Shown one piece after another: positions 35,860-44,931 of a stretch of 63,725 nucleotides of DNA. Made by a program: the position numbers and the translations under genes. Below the pieces are notes generated by a model. The model was not told where the DNA came from, searched no databases, and was given only the letters and a program-made list of their open reading frames with translations. The stretch comes from Sphingomonadaceae bacterium 3R27E2-A. GTDB lineage: Bacteria; Pseudomonadota; Alphaproteobacteria; Sphingomonadales; Sphingomonadaceae. The stretch spans positions 1-63,725 of the forward strand of contig SCNT01000025.1 in the NCBI GenBank assembly GCA_005503165.1. The letters are read 5' to 3'. The stretch's first letter is position 1, and every line of letters begins with the position of its first letter.

Positions 35860-37638
35860 ATGTCCGCCGACGCGCTGCTCCCCCTGCTCAAATCGACCTT
35901 CGGCTTCGACCATTTCCGCGGCAAACAGGGCGATGTCGTCGACCGCGTGATGGCGGGGCAGCGCACGCTCGCCGTCATGCCGACCGGCGCGGGCAAGTCG
36001 CTGACCTACCAGCTGCCCGCGGTCGCCTTGGACGGCTGCGTGGTCGTCGTGTCGCCCCTGATCGCGCTGATGCACGACCAGCTGCGCGGCGCGCGGGCGG
36101 CGGGGATTCGCGCGGCGTCGCTGACCAGCGTCGACGCCGATTTCGCCGACACGCGCCAGGCCTATCGCGACGGCCAGCTCGACCTCCTCTATATCGCGCC
36201 CGAGCGCGCGACGGGCGAAGGCTTCCGTTCGCTGATGGAGGCGCGGACCCCCGCGCTCTTCGCGATCGACGAGGCGCATTGCGTCAGCGAATGGGGGCAT
36301 GATTTCCGCCCCGACTATCGCCTGCTGCGGCCCTTGCTCGACGCGTATCCCGGGGTGCCGCGGCTGGCCCTCACGGCGACCGCCGATAAGCACACGCGCG
36401 AGGATATCCTCGTCCAGCTGGGCATTCCCGCCGACGGGCTGATCCTCGCGGGCTTCGACCGGCCGAACATCCGCTATGCGATCCGTCCGCGCATCGGCGC
36501 GGCGAAGCAGCTCGCCGATTTCATCGCCGCCAATCCGGGGCCCGGCATCGTCTATTGCCCGACGCGCGACGGGACCGAGCGGATGGCGGAGAAGCTCGCC
36601 GCGGCGACGGGCCGCAGCGTGTCGGCCTATCACGCCGGGCTCGACCCCGAGCGGCGCGCGCGCGTCCAGCATGATTTCGTCGCGTCGGAGGACGGCATCG
36701 TCACCGCGACGGTCGCCTTCGGCATGGGGATCGACAAGCCCGACGTGCGCTTCGTCGCGCACGCCGGGCTGCCCAAATCGATCGAGGCCTATTATCAGGA
36801 GACCGGACGCGGCGGGCGCGACGGCGACCCCGCCGAGACGCTGATGCTGTGGGGCGCCGAGGATTTTGCGCGCGCGCGGATGCGGCTCGGCGAGCTGCCC
36901 GAGGCGCGCGTCGCGGGCGAGCGCGCGCGCCTCAACGCGATGGCGGCGCTGGTCGAGACGAGCGAATGCCGCCGCACACTGCTGCTCCGCCATTTCGGCG
37001 AGAACCCGCCCGAAAGCTGCGGCAATTGCGACAATTGCCTTGAACCCCCGGCGCGGATCGACGCGACGGTGCTGGCGCAGAAACTGCTCTCGGCGGTCTA
37101 TCGCACCGGGCAGAGTTTCGGCGCGGGGCATGTCGAGGCGGTGCTCACCGGGCGCAGCGACGAGCGCATCGCGAGCCGGGGCCACGACAAATTGTCGGTC
37201 TTCGGCATTGTCGGCGGCGAAGAGGCGCGACTGATCAAGCCGCTGGTGCGCACGCTCGTCGCGCGCGAGGCGCTTGAGACCACCGAGCATGGCGGGCTGA
37301 TGTTCGGCCCCGCCGCGCGCGCGATGATGAAGGGCGAGGTGCCGGTGACCATCGCCGAACCGCCCGCAAGGCGCACGCGGCGCCAGCGCGGCGGCGGCGC
37401 GGCGGCGGCGGCCAATCCCGTCGGCGATCCCCTGTTCGAGGCGCTGCGCGCGACGCGCCGCGAACTCGCCGCCGAGGCGGGGGTGCCGCCCTATGTGGTG
37501 TTCCACGACGCGGTGCTGCGCGCGATGGCGGCGGACAAGCCCGACAGCCTGCACGCGATGGGCACGATCCCGGGCGTGGGTGCGAAGAAGCTCGAGGCAT
37601 GGGGCGATGCGTTTCTGGCGGTTATCCGGCAGTTCTAG
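35860..37638 (+). CDS. recQ: ATP-dependent DNA helicase RecQ
   Basis: 592 residues. Walker A MPTGAGKSLTYQLPA, DEAH box FAIDEAHCVSEWGHDFRPDY, helicase motif VI QETGRGGRDG, the RQC zinc cluster (CRRTLLLRHFGENPPESCGNCDNC) and a C-terminal HRDC domain (last 75 residues, DPLFEALRATRRELAAEAGVP). Length matches E. coli RecQ. It unwinds recombination and fork intermediates. It stands alone, with a pair of REP palindromes after its stop. Confidence 0.96.
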   Translation: MSADALLPLLKSTFGFDHFRGKQGDVVDRVMAGQRTLAVMPTGAGKSLTYQLPAVALDGCVVVVSPLIALMHDQLRGARAAGIRAASLTSVDADFADTRQAYRDGQLDLLYIAPERATGEGFRSLMEARTPALFAIDEAHCVSEWGHDFRPDYRLLRPLLDAYPGVPRLALTATADKHTREDILVQLGIPADGLILAGFDRPNIRYAIRPRIGAAKQLADFIAANPGPGIVYCPTRDGTERMAEKLAAATGRSVSAYHAGLDPERRARVQHDFVASEDGIVTATVAFGMGIDKPDVRFVAHAGLPKSIEAYYQETGRGGRDGDPAETLMLWGAEDFARARMRLGELPEARVAGERARLNAMAALVETSECRRTLLLRHFGENPPESCGNCDNCLEPPARIDATVLAQKLLSAVYRTGQSFGAGHVEAVLTGRSDERIASRGHDKLSVFGIVGGEEARLIKPLVRTLVAREALETTEHGGLMFGPAARAMMKGEVPVTIAEPPARRTRRQRGGGAAAAANPVGDPLFEALRATRRELAAEAGVPPYVVFHDAVLRAMAADKPDSLHAMGTIPGVGAKKLEAWGDAFLAVIRQF

Positions 37639-37655
37639 AGTTTTCCCAGGCCGTA

Positions 37656-37718
37656 CCCCGGCGAAAGCCGGGGCCAGAAGTCCGAAGCTTATCGCATGGG
37701 CCCCGGCTTTCGCCGGGG
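37656..37718. repeat. REP-like palindrome pair (family F4)
   Basis: CCCCGGCGAAAGCCGGGG at 37656-37673 and its inverted mate CCCCGGCTTTCGCCGGGG at 37701-37718, separated by 27 bp. The two copies face each other, the typical BIME layout, just after recQ. Confidence 0.88.
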
Positions 37719-37787
37719 AACGGATGCTTGACACGCCGGCGATGGACAATAGCTAGGCGGACGGGGTCGCGGCCTTTGGAGCCTGCC

Positions 37788-38783
37788 ATGCCGCGCTATG
37801 CCCTGCCGCTGATCCCCGCCTTGTTGCTTGCCCTTCCCGCCGCCGCCCAGGACGACGCGCCGCTCACCGCCGAGGCGGCGATGCGGTGCGGGGTGCTCAA
37901 CAGCCTGATGGGGGTGCTCGAAGAGGGAGATGCCGAGAAGAGTCGCGCGCGCAACGCCATCGCGCTGACCTGGTTCAGCCTTGCCAACGATATGCGCGAC
38001 GTCGGCGAGGCGGAGCGCAAGGCGACCTTCGACCGCGTGCATGTCGAGGAAGGCGAGGCAGTGGTCGCGCTCCCCGCCGAGGGCGCCGCGCGCCGCGAGC
38101 ATCTCCTGAAGCGGCTCGATGCCTGCGACGCGCTCAAATATGCGCATGCCGCCGCCTATCGGTCGATGGCCGATTTCCTCGCCACCGCCGACGCCGCGCA
38201 ATTCGCGGGCGACGCGGCGCTGCGCCGGCAGGGCAGGGAGCCGCCGCCGCTGCCCGAGAAGGATTTGACCTTCGGCGACGGCTGGAGCTTCCAGTCGCGC
38301 GGCAATGATTGCACCGCGGTGAAGATGCTCAGCGAGGACCTCGAGCTCCGGCTGGGTTTCAACAATTTCGAGGATGGCGCGGTGTGGCTGACCGGCCCGA
38401 AGCTGCCGCCCTTCCCCGACGAGGATGTCGACGCCGCGGTCGCGAAGCACGACAAGGGCGCGGTCGAGGACGAGGCGGCGGCGGGCGAGGACGGCATCCC
38501 CGTCTATGGGTTCGCGCCGGGCGTCACCTACGCCAACTACCCCGGCACCGCGCTGTTCGTCGACGGCAAGATCGCGGCGCGCATCGTCCATGGCGCGACC
38601 GAGGAGGGCGAGACCGCCTATCGCCTCGGCCATTTGCAAAGCTGGGTCTGGCCGAAGCTGAAGGACGGCAAGGAGCTGCGCGCCAAGGTGCTCGGCAAGG
38701 AGGTCGGCGTGGTCCGGCTTCCCGCCGCGGGCGGGCTGTGGGCCGAAATGCAGACCTGCATCGATCAGTATCCCGACGGATAG
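37788..38783 (+). CDS. Secreted hypothetical protein
   Basis: 331 residues from ATG 37788 (MPRYALPLIPALLLALPAAAQ), with a signal peptide to about residue 21. The mature part has an N-terminal helical region rich in charge (to about 145) and a C-terminal mixed region with GWSFQSRGNDCTAVKMLSEDLELRLGFN, ending with a Cys near the C-terminus (MQTCIDQYPDG). No family recognised. Its 3' end is followed by the motif at 38798 and urcA. Confidence 0.78.
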   Translation: MPRYALPLIPALLLALPAAAQDDAPLTAEAAMRCGVLNSLMGVLEEGDAEKSRARNAIALTWFSLANDMRDVGEAERKATFDRVHVEEGEAVVALPAEGAARREHLLKRLDACDALKYAHAAAYRSMADFLATADAAQFAGDAALRRQGREPPPLPEKDLTFGDGWSFQSRGNDCTAVKMLSEDLELRLGFNNFEDGAVWLTGPKLPPFPDEDVDAAVAKHDKGAVEDEAAAGEDGIPVYGFAPGVTYANYPGTALFVDGKIAARIVHGATEEGETAYRLGHLQSWVWPKLKDGKELRAKVLGKEVGVVRLPAAGGLWAEMQTCIDQYPDG

Positions 38784-38797
38784 CACACCGCCACCCG

Positions 38798-38832
38798 CCG
38801 ATTCCGAAACGGGCTAGCCGATTTCCAAACCC
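38798..38832. promoter_or_regulatory. Candidate operator motif, copy 1 (upstream of urcA)
   Basis: GCCGATTCCG followed by GGCTAGCC, with AT-rich ATTT just after, about 90-120 bp upstream of urcA. It resembles the block at 40290-40322 (GCCGATTCCG, GGCTAGCC, ATATTTGG), with 18 of the first 23 positions identical. The second copy lies before the sterol desaturase gene. See the finding on the shared motif. Confidence 0.4.
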
Positions 38833-38918
38833 GCCGCGAACCGCGACGCGGGCTGCCGCATCCATTGCCCGTCGGCGCTCTCCCCTCCACCGCGCCGATG
38901 ATCGAAGGAGCAAAGTCC

Positions 38919-39224
38919 ATGAAATATGCGATCATCCTCGCCGGCCTGTTCGCCGCAACGGCGACGCTATCCCCCGCGGCGCTCGCCGCCGAGCCCGCGA
39001 CGGTGCTGCGGATCGACCTCAGCGCCATCGACCTTACGACCCCGCGCGGGGCAGCGGCCGCCGAGCGGCGGATCGACCGCGCGGTTGCGGCCTTCTGCCG
39101 CAACGATGTCGAGCATCTGAGCCATGGCGGGCGGCGCGCCGCGCGCGAATGCCGCGAGGCCGTGCGCGTCGATGCGCTGGCAAAGCTCGATACCCGCCGC
39201 GCGCAGCAACTGGCGGCGCGCTGA
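38919..39224 (+). CDS. UrcA family protein
   Basis: 101 residues from ATG 38919, with GAAGGAG 8 bases upstream. A signal peptide ends about AALAAEP. The mature part is TVLRIDLSAIDLTTPRGAAAAERRIDRAVAAFCRN...ARECREAVRVDALAKL, the UrcA pattern with two Cys. The family is widespread in sphingomonads and has no known activity. Lies 21 bp upstream of the AraC regulator gene. Confidence 0.85.
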   Translation: MKYAIILAGLFAATATLSPAALAAEPATVLRIDLSAIDLTTPRGAAAAERRIDRAVAAFCRNDVEHLSHGGRRAARECREAVRVDALAKLDTRRAQQLAAR

Positions 39225-39245
39225 GACCTGCGTTAGCACGCCGCC

Positions 39246-40310
39246 ATGGCGATGCTCGACCTATTCGATGCGCTGATTCGCGGTGGGAGCATTTCGCTGT
39301 TCCTGCTGTGGATCGTGCTGCTCTGGCGCGACCATCGCGCGGTCGCGGCGGCGCGCGTCGCGATCGCGATGAACCTCACGATCATCGCCTATCTGCTCTC
39401 GGGATTGTTCAAGCCGCACGGCACCGGGCAATATCCCTACATCGTCTTCGACATGCTGTCGGTGATGGTGCCGGCGCTGTTCTGGCTGTTCGCGCGGCTG
39501 TGGTTCGACGACCGCGCGCGCATCGGCTGGCGCAGCTGGTGCCCGGTGCTCGGCTTCGCCGCGCTGCCGCTCGCGCAGGCGGGGCTGATCGCGGCGACCG
39601 GGCGCTACAGCTGGGAGATATGGGCGGTCGTGCGTTTCGGCATGTTCGGCTTCGCGCTCGCCGGCATGTGGATCGCGTGGCGCGGGCGGACGACCGACCT
39701 TGTGGAAGCGCGGCGCGGTTTCCGGCTCGGGCTGATCGGCGCGATCGGCGGCTTCATCCTGCTCGTGACCTTGATCGAGATGTTCCACAACGGGCAGGGC
39801 GGGCACGAAATCTCGCGCGCGGTGACGCTCGCCGCGATCTTTGCCGCGACGTTCATCGTGTCGATCGGGCTGTACCGCTTCCGATCCGCCGCGCTGTTCG
39901 CCGCGCCCGACGCCCCGGCGCCGCCCGAACCCGCGCCCCCAGCCGCGGCGCCGTCGCCGCTCGCGCAGCGGCTGACCGCGCTGATGGCCGAGGAGCGCGC
40001 CTATCGCGCCGAGGGCTTTTCGATCGCGATGCTCGCCGCCAGGCTCGGCGAGCCCGAATATCGCGTGCGCCGCGCGATCAACGGCGAGATGGGCTTTCGC
40101 AACTTCACCGCCTTCCTGAACGGCTTTCGCCTCGACGAGGTGCGCGCGGCGCTCGCCGACCCGGCGCAGCGCGAGGTGCCGATATTGACGATCGCGCTCG
40201 ACGCAGGCTTCGGCTCGCTCGGCCCGTTCAACCGCGCCTTCCGCGAAGCCGAGGGCCTGACGCCGAGCGAATATCGCACGAAGCGGCTGGCCGATTCCGG
40301 AATCGGCTAG
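39246..40310 (+). CDS. Membrane-anchored AraC family regulator
   Basis: 354 residues. The N-terminal 215 residues have about seven hydrophobic helices and a His/Trp-rich character. A Pro/Ala linker (about 220-240) leads to an AraC helix-turn-helix domain (about 250-350) with FSIAMLAARLGEPEYRVRRAINGEMG and ILTIALDAGFGSLGPFNRAFREAEGLTPSEYR. A membrane sensor coupled directly to an AraC DNA-binding domain is a known but little studied architecture. It lies between urcA and a sterol desaturase gene, the likely targets. Confidence 0.88.
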   Translation: MAMLDLFDALIRGGSISLFLLWIVLLWRDHRAVAAARVAIAMNLTIIAYLLSGLFKPHGTGQYPYIVFDMLSVMVPALFWLFARLWFDDRARIGWRSWCPVLGFAALPLAQAGLIAATGRYSWEIWAVVRFGMFGFALAGMWIAWRGRTTDLVEARRGFRLGLIGAIGGFILLVTLIEMFHNGQGGHEISRAVTLAAIFAATFIVSIGLYRFRSAALFAAPDAPAPPEPAPPAAAPSPLAQRLTALMAEERAYRAEGFSIAMLAARLGEPEYRVRRAINGEMGFRNFTAFLNGFRLDEVRAALADPAQREVPILTIALDAGFGSLGPFNRAFREAEGLTPSEYRTKRLADSGIG

Positions 40311-40322
40311 CCATATTTGGAC
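40290..40322. promoter_or_regulatory. Candidate operator motif, copy 2 (upstream of sterol desaturase)
   Basis: GCCGATTCCG...GGCTAGCC...ATATTTGG spans the last codons and stop of the AraC gene, so part of it is coding. It is 70-100 bp before the desaturase start. Matches copy 1 at 38798. Confidence 0.4.
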
Positions 40323-40393
40323 AGCGGGTAGCGCGCGGGGCGGCAGCGTGCTGGGGAGCGGCATCCGATCCCGGCAGCCAGCAGGACGCCCCG

Positions 40394-41215
40394 ATGCTCG
40401 ACGCCTTTCCTCCCCTCGCCAATCTGGTCCACAAGGGCCCTGCCGTTTTCGCTTTCGATTTCGGGCGCTATCTTGTCGCGGCGGCGCTGGTGACGGCTGT
40501 GGTGTGGGTGTTGCGCCGCACGCGCCTGAGCACCCGCAAGATCCAGACGCGCGAGGCGACACCGGCCGACCGGCGCCGCGAGGTCGCGCAGTCGGTGCAG
40601 ACCGTCGCCGTCTATACGTTCGTGTCGGCCTTCATCATCTGGGGCGTCGATGCCGGGTTGCTGCACCGTTTCGAGGGCAGCTATGGCTGGGCCGGCGACC
40701 TCGCGCTGCTCGGCGCGATCATCGTCGCGCATGATGCGTACTTCTATTGGGTGCACCGCGCGATGCATCATCCGAGGCTGTTCAAGGCCTTCCACCGCGC
40801 GCACCACCGCTCGATCACCCCGACGCCGTGGGCGGCGTACAGCTTCGCGATCCCCGAGGCCTTCGTGATGATCGCCTTCGTGCCGATCTGGCTGTTCTTC
40901 GTCGCCACCCCCGCCTGGGTGATGCTGACGTGGATCCTGTTCCAGATCCTGCGCAACGCGATGGGCCATGCGGGGTTCGAACTCCACCCGCGCTGGTGGC
41001 TGTCGAGCCCGCTCACCCGCTGGATCAACACCACGACGCACCACGACCTCCATCACAGCGGCGGCTTCAACAGGAATTACGGCCTCTATTTCACCTGGTG
41101 GGACAAATGGATGGGGACCGAGCATCCCCAATATGCCGCGCGTTTCGCCGAGGTTGTCGCCGGCGACCGCGACGCCGCCGCCGAACCGGCGCGCCCGGCA
41201 CCCGCCGCCGCATGA
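40394..41215 (+). CDS. Sterol desaturase/fatty-acid hydroxylase family protein (1)
   Basis: 273 residues from ATG 40394 (MLDAFPPLANLVHKG). Four to five membrane helices carry the three histidine boxes of the diiron family: HDAYFYWVHRAMHH, HRAHHRSITPTPW and HHDLHHSGG. Substrate unknown; in alphaproteobacteria such enzymes act on carotenoids, hopanoids or fatty acids. The gene starts 83 bp after the AraC regulator. A strong terminator follows at 41266. Confidence 0.88.
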   Translation: MLDAFPPLANLVHKGPAVFAFDFGRYLVAAALVTAVVWVLRRTRLSTRKIQTREATPADRRREVAQSVQTVAVYTFVSAFIIWGVDAGLLHRFEGSYGWAGDLALLGAIIVAHDAYFYWVHRAMHHPRLFKAFHRAHHRSITPTPWAAYSFAIPEAFVMIAFVPIWLFFVATPAWVMLTWILFQILRNAMGHAGFELHPRWWLSSPLTRWINTTTHHDLHHSGGFNRNYGLYFTWWDKWMGTEHPQYAARFAEVVAGDRDAAAEPARPAPAAA

Positions 41216-41265
41216 CCGCCTTTCCGCCTTCCCGGGCGAGGGGTCCGGGAGGGGCAAAGCGGAGG

Positions 41266-41293
41266 CCCGGGGGTGCGTGCATCCCCGGGTTTT
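41266..41293 (+). terminator. Rho-independent terminator
   Basis: CCCGGGGGTGC - GT - GCATCCCCGGG followed by TTTT, 50 bp after the desaturase stop. One G-U pair in an 11-bp stem. Confidence 0.8.
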
Positions 41294-41334
41294 CCCGCTT
41301 GTCAGCACGCGCACGGCGGGAGTAGATCGGCGCC

Positions 41335-41769
41335 ATGAGCGATTTTCGAACCCTGTCCGCCGGCTATAGCGTCGCCCCGCAAATCTCGATCGAGGATATC
41401 GCCGAGGCCAAGGCGCAGGGCTTTGCGATGGTCGTCAACAACCGCCCCGACGGCGAGGAGCCCTCGGCGCCGCAAGGCGCGCAGATCGGGGCCGCCTGCG
41501 CCGCCGAGGGGCTGGCCTATGCCGCGATCCCCGTCGGCCATGCGGGGTTCAGCCATCCGCAGCTCGACGCGCTCGACGCGGTGCTGGCCGGAGCGACGGG
41601 GCCGGTGCTCGCTTATTGCCGCTCGGGCACGCGTTCGACGCACCTGTGGGCGCTGGCGCGTGCGCGCGCGGGCGACGATGTCGATGGCATCGTCGATGCG
41701 GCCACCAAGGCGGGTTATGACCTGACCGGGCTGCGGCCGATGATGAACGCGCTTTCGGGGGAGAAATGA
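41335..41769 (+). CDS. TIGR01244/BLH family phosphatase-like protein (DUF442)
   Basis: 144 residues. Dual-specificity-phosphatase-like fold with the loop AYCRSGTRSTHLWA (Cys95, Arg100), the N-terminal VAPQISIEDIAEAKAQGF and VVNNRPDGEE typical of the beta-lactamase-hydrolase-like (BLH) N-terminal domain. Standalone copies often sit beside sulfide or persulfide genes, but none are present here. The stop overlaps the next start by 4 bp (ATGA). The natural substrate is not evident. Confidence 0.85.
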   Translation: MSDFRTLSAGYSVAPQISIEDIAEAKAQGFAMVVNNRPDGEEPSAPQGAQIGAACAAEGLAYAAIPVGHAGFSHPQLDALDAVLAGATGPVLAYCRSGTRSTHLWALARARAGDDVDGIVDAATKAGYDLTGLRPMMNALSGEK

Positions 41770-42161
41770 TCGCGGTTGCGATCCAGACGGGGGCTTCGCT
41801 GCTGGCGGTGCTGTTCGTTGCCTGGCTGGTCGGCCGGATGGGGCTCGGCGCCGATCCGCGGATCGAGGACGCCGCGCACGCGATCCGTCTCGCCGAAGAG
41901 GCGGAGGCCGGGTTTCGCGGCACCGACGTCGGGCGCGACCGCGCGGGCTTCGCGGCGATCGTGCGCAATGCCGAGGGGCGGATGATGCTGGTGCGCGCGC
42001 ACGGCAATCATTTCGCGGCGCGCCCCGTCGACCGCGCGACGATGGCGCGGCTCGACAAGGATTTCCTGACCCTGACCCCGCCCGAGCGGACCTTTGGCGC
42101 GGTGACGCTGCAGCTCGGCAAGGAGGCCGGGGTGTGGGCGGCGCGGATGCGGGAGATTTAG
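41766..42161 (+). CDS. Single-pass membrane hypothetical protein
   Basis: 131 residues. One membrane helix (about 5-25), then a small folded domain (IEDAAHAIRLAEEAEAGFRGTDVGRDRAGFAAIV...MMLVRAHGNHFAARPV) and a C-terminal TFGAVTLQLGKEAGVWAARM. No family recognised. It is coupled to the upstream BLH gene (ATGA overlap) and lies 16 bp before the second sterol desaturase gene, so the three form one unit. Confidence 0.75.
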   Translation: MIAVAIQTGASLLAVLFVAWLVGRMGLGADPRIEDAAHAIRLAEEAEAGFRGTDVGRDRAGFAAIVRNAEGRMMLVRAHGNHFAARPVDRATMARLDKDFLTLTPPERTFGAVTLQLGKEAGVWAARMREI

Positions 42162-42177
42162 GCGGTTGCCCCCTGAG

Positions 42178-43092
42178 ATGGATAAGCTTCCCGATCCGGT
42201 CGTCTATGCGGTCCCGGCGTTCATCCTGCTGCTGATCGCCGAAATGGTCTATTCGCTCCGCAAAGACAGGAGCCGCTACGAGGCGCGCGATACGCTGACC
42301 TCGCTGATGCTCGGCACGGTCAGCCAGGTCGCGGGGGCGCTCGTCGGGGCGGCGGTCGTCGGCATGTCGGTGTGGGTGTACCAATATCGGCTGTTCGACA
42401 TCGGCCTCGACTTCCGGGCCTGGTGGTGGGCGTGGATCCTCTGCTTCGTCCTCGACGACCTCGCTTATTATGTCTTTCACCGCAGCGCGCACCGCGTGCG
42501 CTGGTTCTGGGCGAGCCATGTCATCCACCACAGCAGCCAGCATTATAATCTCTCGACCGCGCTGCGGCAGACCTGGACGGGCTTCTTCAGCCTGACCTTC
42601 CTCTTCCGTCTGCCGCTTTTCCTGATCGGCTTTCCGCCCGCGATGGTCTTTTTCTGCGCGGGGCTGAATCTGATCTACCAGTTTTGGATCCACACCGAGG
42701 CGATCGGGCGGCTGCCCAAATGGTTCGAGACGGTGATGAACACCCCGTCGCACCACCGCGTCCATCACGGCGTCAACCCGCGCTATCTCGACGCGAACTA
42801 TGCCGGCGTGTTCATCATCTGGGACAGGATGTTCGGCAGCTTCGTCGCCGAACGCGACGACGAACCGGTGCGCTATGGCATCGTCAGGCAGCTCGGCAGC
42901 TTCAACATCTTGTGGGCGGCGGTCCACGAATGGGTCGGCATCGCGAAGGACGTCTGGCACGCGCCGTGGCGGCACAAGCTGTCCTATATCTGGCGCGAAC
43001 CCGGCTGGAGCCACGACGGCAGCCGCGCGACGAGCGCGATGATCAAGGAGCGCTGGGCAGCGGGACAGGCGGTGGAGGAAGCGGCGGAGTAG
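42178..43092 (+). CDS. Sterol desaturase/fatty-acid hydroxylase family protein (2)
   Basis: 304 residues from ATG 42178 (MDKLPDPVVYAVPAFILL); a TTG at 42166 is an alternative start. Histidine boxes: FHRSAHRV, HVIHHSSQHYN and HHRVHHGVNPRYLD, with five or so membrane helices. It is longer than its neighbour at 40394 and only distantly alike, so it is not a recent duplicate. Substrate unknown. It ends the unit begun by the BLH gene. A perfect 29-bp-arm hairpin repeat follows 16 bp after the stop. Confidence 0.87.
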   Translation: MDKLPDPVVYAVPAFILLLIAEMVYSLRKDRSRYEARDTLTSLMLGTVSQVAGALVGAAVVGMSVWVYQYRLFDIGLDFRAWWWAWILCFVLDDLAYYVFHRSAHRVRWFWASHVIHHSSQHYNLSTALRQTWTGFFSLTFLFRLPLFLIGFPPAMVFFCAGLNLIYQFWIHTEAIGRLPKWFETVMNTPSHHRVHHGVNPRYLDANYAGVFIIWDRMFGSFVAERDDEPVRYGIVRQLGSFNILWAAVHEWVGIAKDVWHAPWRHKLSYIWREPGWSHDGSRATSAMIKERWAAGQAVEEAAE

Positions 43093-43108
43093 CGCCGCCT
43101 TTCCTTTC

Positions 43109-43182
43109 CCGTTCGTGTCGAGCGAAGTCGAGACACGCGAAGGTTGGCACGGACGTGTCTCGACTTCGCTCGACACGAACGG
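43109..43182. repeat. Long perfect hairpin (family F6)
   Basis: 29-bp perfect inverted arms (43109-43137 and 43154-43182), starting CCGTTCGTGTCGAGCGAAGT and ending ACTTCGCTCGACACGAACGG, with a 16-bp loop. It lies between the desaturase and GMC genes. Confidence 0.88.
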
Positions 43183-43274
43183 AGAGGGGGGTGCATGCCC
43201 CCTTGCTTCGCCCTCTAATGACATTCATGTAAGCACCCATATGACCACCGCGCGGGTGGCGAGGGGAGCGGTAT

Positions 43275-44861
43275 ATGGAAACGTTCGACATCATCGTCAT
43301 CGGCGGCGGCAGCGCGGGGAGCGCGGCGGCGGGGCGGCTCGCCGAGGATGGCAAAAGGACGGTGTGCCTGGTCGAGGCGGGCGGGACGAACGACATCGTC
43401 CGCGTCAAGACCCCGGGCTTCATGCCCTTCATCCCCAAGGCGTCGAATTATCAGTACGACACGCTCCCGCAAAAGGGGCTGAACGGGCGCACCGGCTACC
43501 AGCCGCGCGGGCGCGGGCTCGGCGGGTCGAGCGCGATCAACGCGATGGTGTATATCCGCGGGCACGCCTTCGACTACGACCAATGGGAGGCGCTCGGCGC
43601 GACGGGCTGGAGCTATGCCGACGTTCTGCCCTGGTTCAAGCGCAGCGAGGGCAATGAGCGCGGGGGCGACTTTTTCCACGGCGGCGACGGGCCGCTCCAC
43701 GTCATGGACCAGCGCTGGCCCAATGTGACGAGCCGGCGCTTCGTCGAGAGCGCGGCGGCGCTGCAGCTGCCGCGCACCGCCGACTTCAACGGCGCGAACC
43801 AGGAGGGCTTCGGTTTCTACCAGGTGACGCAGAAGGCGGGCGAGCGCTGGTCGGCGGCGCGCGCCTATGTCGAGCCGCTGCGCGCGCACGGCAATTTCAC
43901 GGTGCGGACCAAGGCGCTGGTCGAGAAGATCGTCGTCGAGGACGGGCGCGCGACGGGCGTGGTCATCCGGCGCGGGGGCAGCCGCGAGACGTTGCGCGCG
44001 CGGGGCGGGGTGATATTGTCGGCGGGCGCGTTCGGTTCGCCGCAAATTCTGATGCTGTCGGGGATCGGGCCTGCGGCGCACCTCAAGGAGCAGGGCATCG
44101 ACGTCGTGGCCGATCGCGCCGCGGTGGGCGCTGACCTGCAGGATCATATCGACTATGTGTCGAGCTGGGAGACGCGCTCGACCGATCCTTTCGGCGACAG
44201 CCTCGGCGGCACCTGGCGGATGGTGAAGGCGATCTTCGAGCATCGCACCCGGCGCACGGGGATCATGACGACCTGCTTCGCCGAGGCGGGGGGCTTCTGG
44301 AAATCGCACCCCGACCTGCCCGCGCCCGACATCCAATACCATTTCGTGCCCGCGATGCTCGAGGATCATGGGCGGGCGAAGGTCAAGGGGCACGGCTTTT
44401 CGATCCACGCCTGCGTGCTGCGCCCCGAGAGCCGCGGGTCGGTGCGGCTGGCGTCGTCCGATGCCGCGGCGGCGCCGGCGATCGATCCGGGGTTCCTGAC
44501 CGACGACCGCGACATCGCGACGCTGCGCGCAGGCGTGCGGATGATGCACCGCATCGCCGCCGCGCCGCCGCTCGGCGACTATGCCGGGGTCGACCGGCAT
44601 CCGGTGGACCTGGCCGACGATGAAGCGCTCGACGCGCTGATCCGCAGCCGCGCCGATACCGTCTACCACCCCGTCGGGACGTGCCGGATGGGGAGCGACG
44701 CGGCGGCGGTGGTCGACCCGAGTTTGAAGGCTAGGGGTTTGGACGGGCTGTGGGTCGCCGACGCGAGCGTCATGCCGCGGCTCGTCAGCGGCAATACCAA
44801 CGCGCCGAGCATCATGATCGGCGAGCGGGCGGCGGACTTCGTGAAGGCGGCTTTGGGGTGA
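43275..44861 (+). CDS. GMC family oxidoreductase (choline dehydrogenase-like)
   Basis: 528 residues. FAD site [21 protein letters not shown] and [19 protein letters not shown] signature 2 near [21 protein letters not shown], and the catalytic His region [11 protein letters not shown] ... [16 protein letters not shown]. It oxidises an alcohol with FAD; betA-like similarity is common in environmental GMC enzymes with unknown substrates. GAGGGGAGCGG is the ribosome site. A REP pair follows. Confidence 0.93.
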   Translation: METFDIIVIGGGSAGSAAAGRLAEDGKRTVCLVEAGGTNDIVRVKTPGFMPFIPKASNYQYDTLPQKGLNGRTGYQPRGRGLGGSSAINAMVYIRGHAFDYDQWEALGATGWSYADVLPWFKRSEGNERGGDFFHGGDGPLHVMDQRWPNVTSRRFVESAAALQLPRTADFNGANQEGFGFYQVTQKAGERWSAARAYVEPLRAHGNFTVRTKALVEKIVVEDGRATGVVIRRGGSRETLRARGGVILSAGAFGSPQILMLSGIGPAAHLKEQGIDVVADRAAVGADLQDHIDYVSSWETRSTDPFGDSLGGTWRMVKAIFEHRTRRTGIMTTCFAEAGGFWKSHPDLPAPDIQYHFVPAMLEDHGRAKVKGHGFSIHACVLRPESRGSVRLASSDAAAAPAIDPGFLTDDRDIATLRAGVRMMHRIAAAPPLGDYAGVDRHPVDLADDEALDALIRSRADTVYHPVGTCRMGSDAAAVVDPSLKARGLDGLWVADASVMPRLVSGNTNAPSIMIGERAADFVKAALG

Positions 44862-44865
44862 TGCT

Positions 44866-44930
44866 CCCCGGCGAAAGCCGGGGCCCAAAAGGCTGGCGCG
44901 GCGTCGCATGGGCCCCGGCTTTCGCCGGGG
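44866..44930. repeat. REP-like palindrome pair (family F4)
   Basis: CCCCGGCGAAAGCCGGGG at 44866-44883 and CCCCGGCTTTCGCCGGGG at 44913-44930. It sits between two convergent stops, 4 bp after the GMC gene and 1 bp before the HxlR-like gene. Confidence 0.88.
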
Positions 44931-44931
44931 A

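Noticed and set aside
32607..35996. A 1129-residue open frame on the minus strand
   Set aside because: It is antisense to the MHYT-GGDEF-EAL gene and only reflects high GC; the plus strand shows clear GGDEF and EAL motifs and the real minus-strand gene in part of it is the phytase in another frame.
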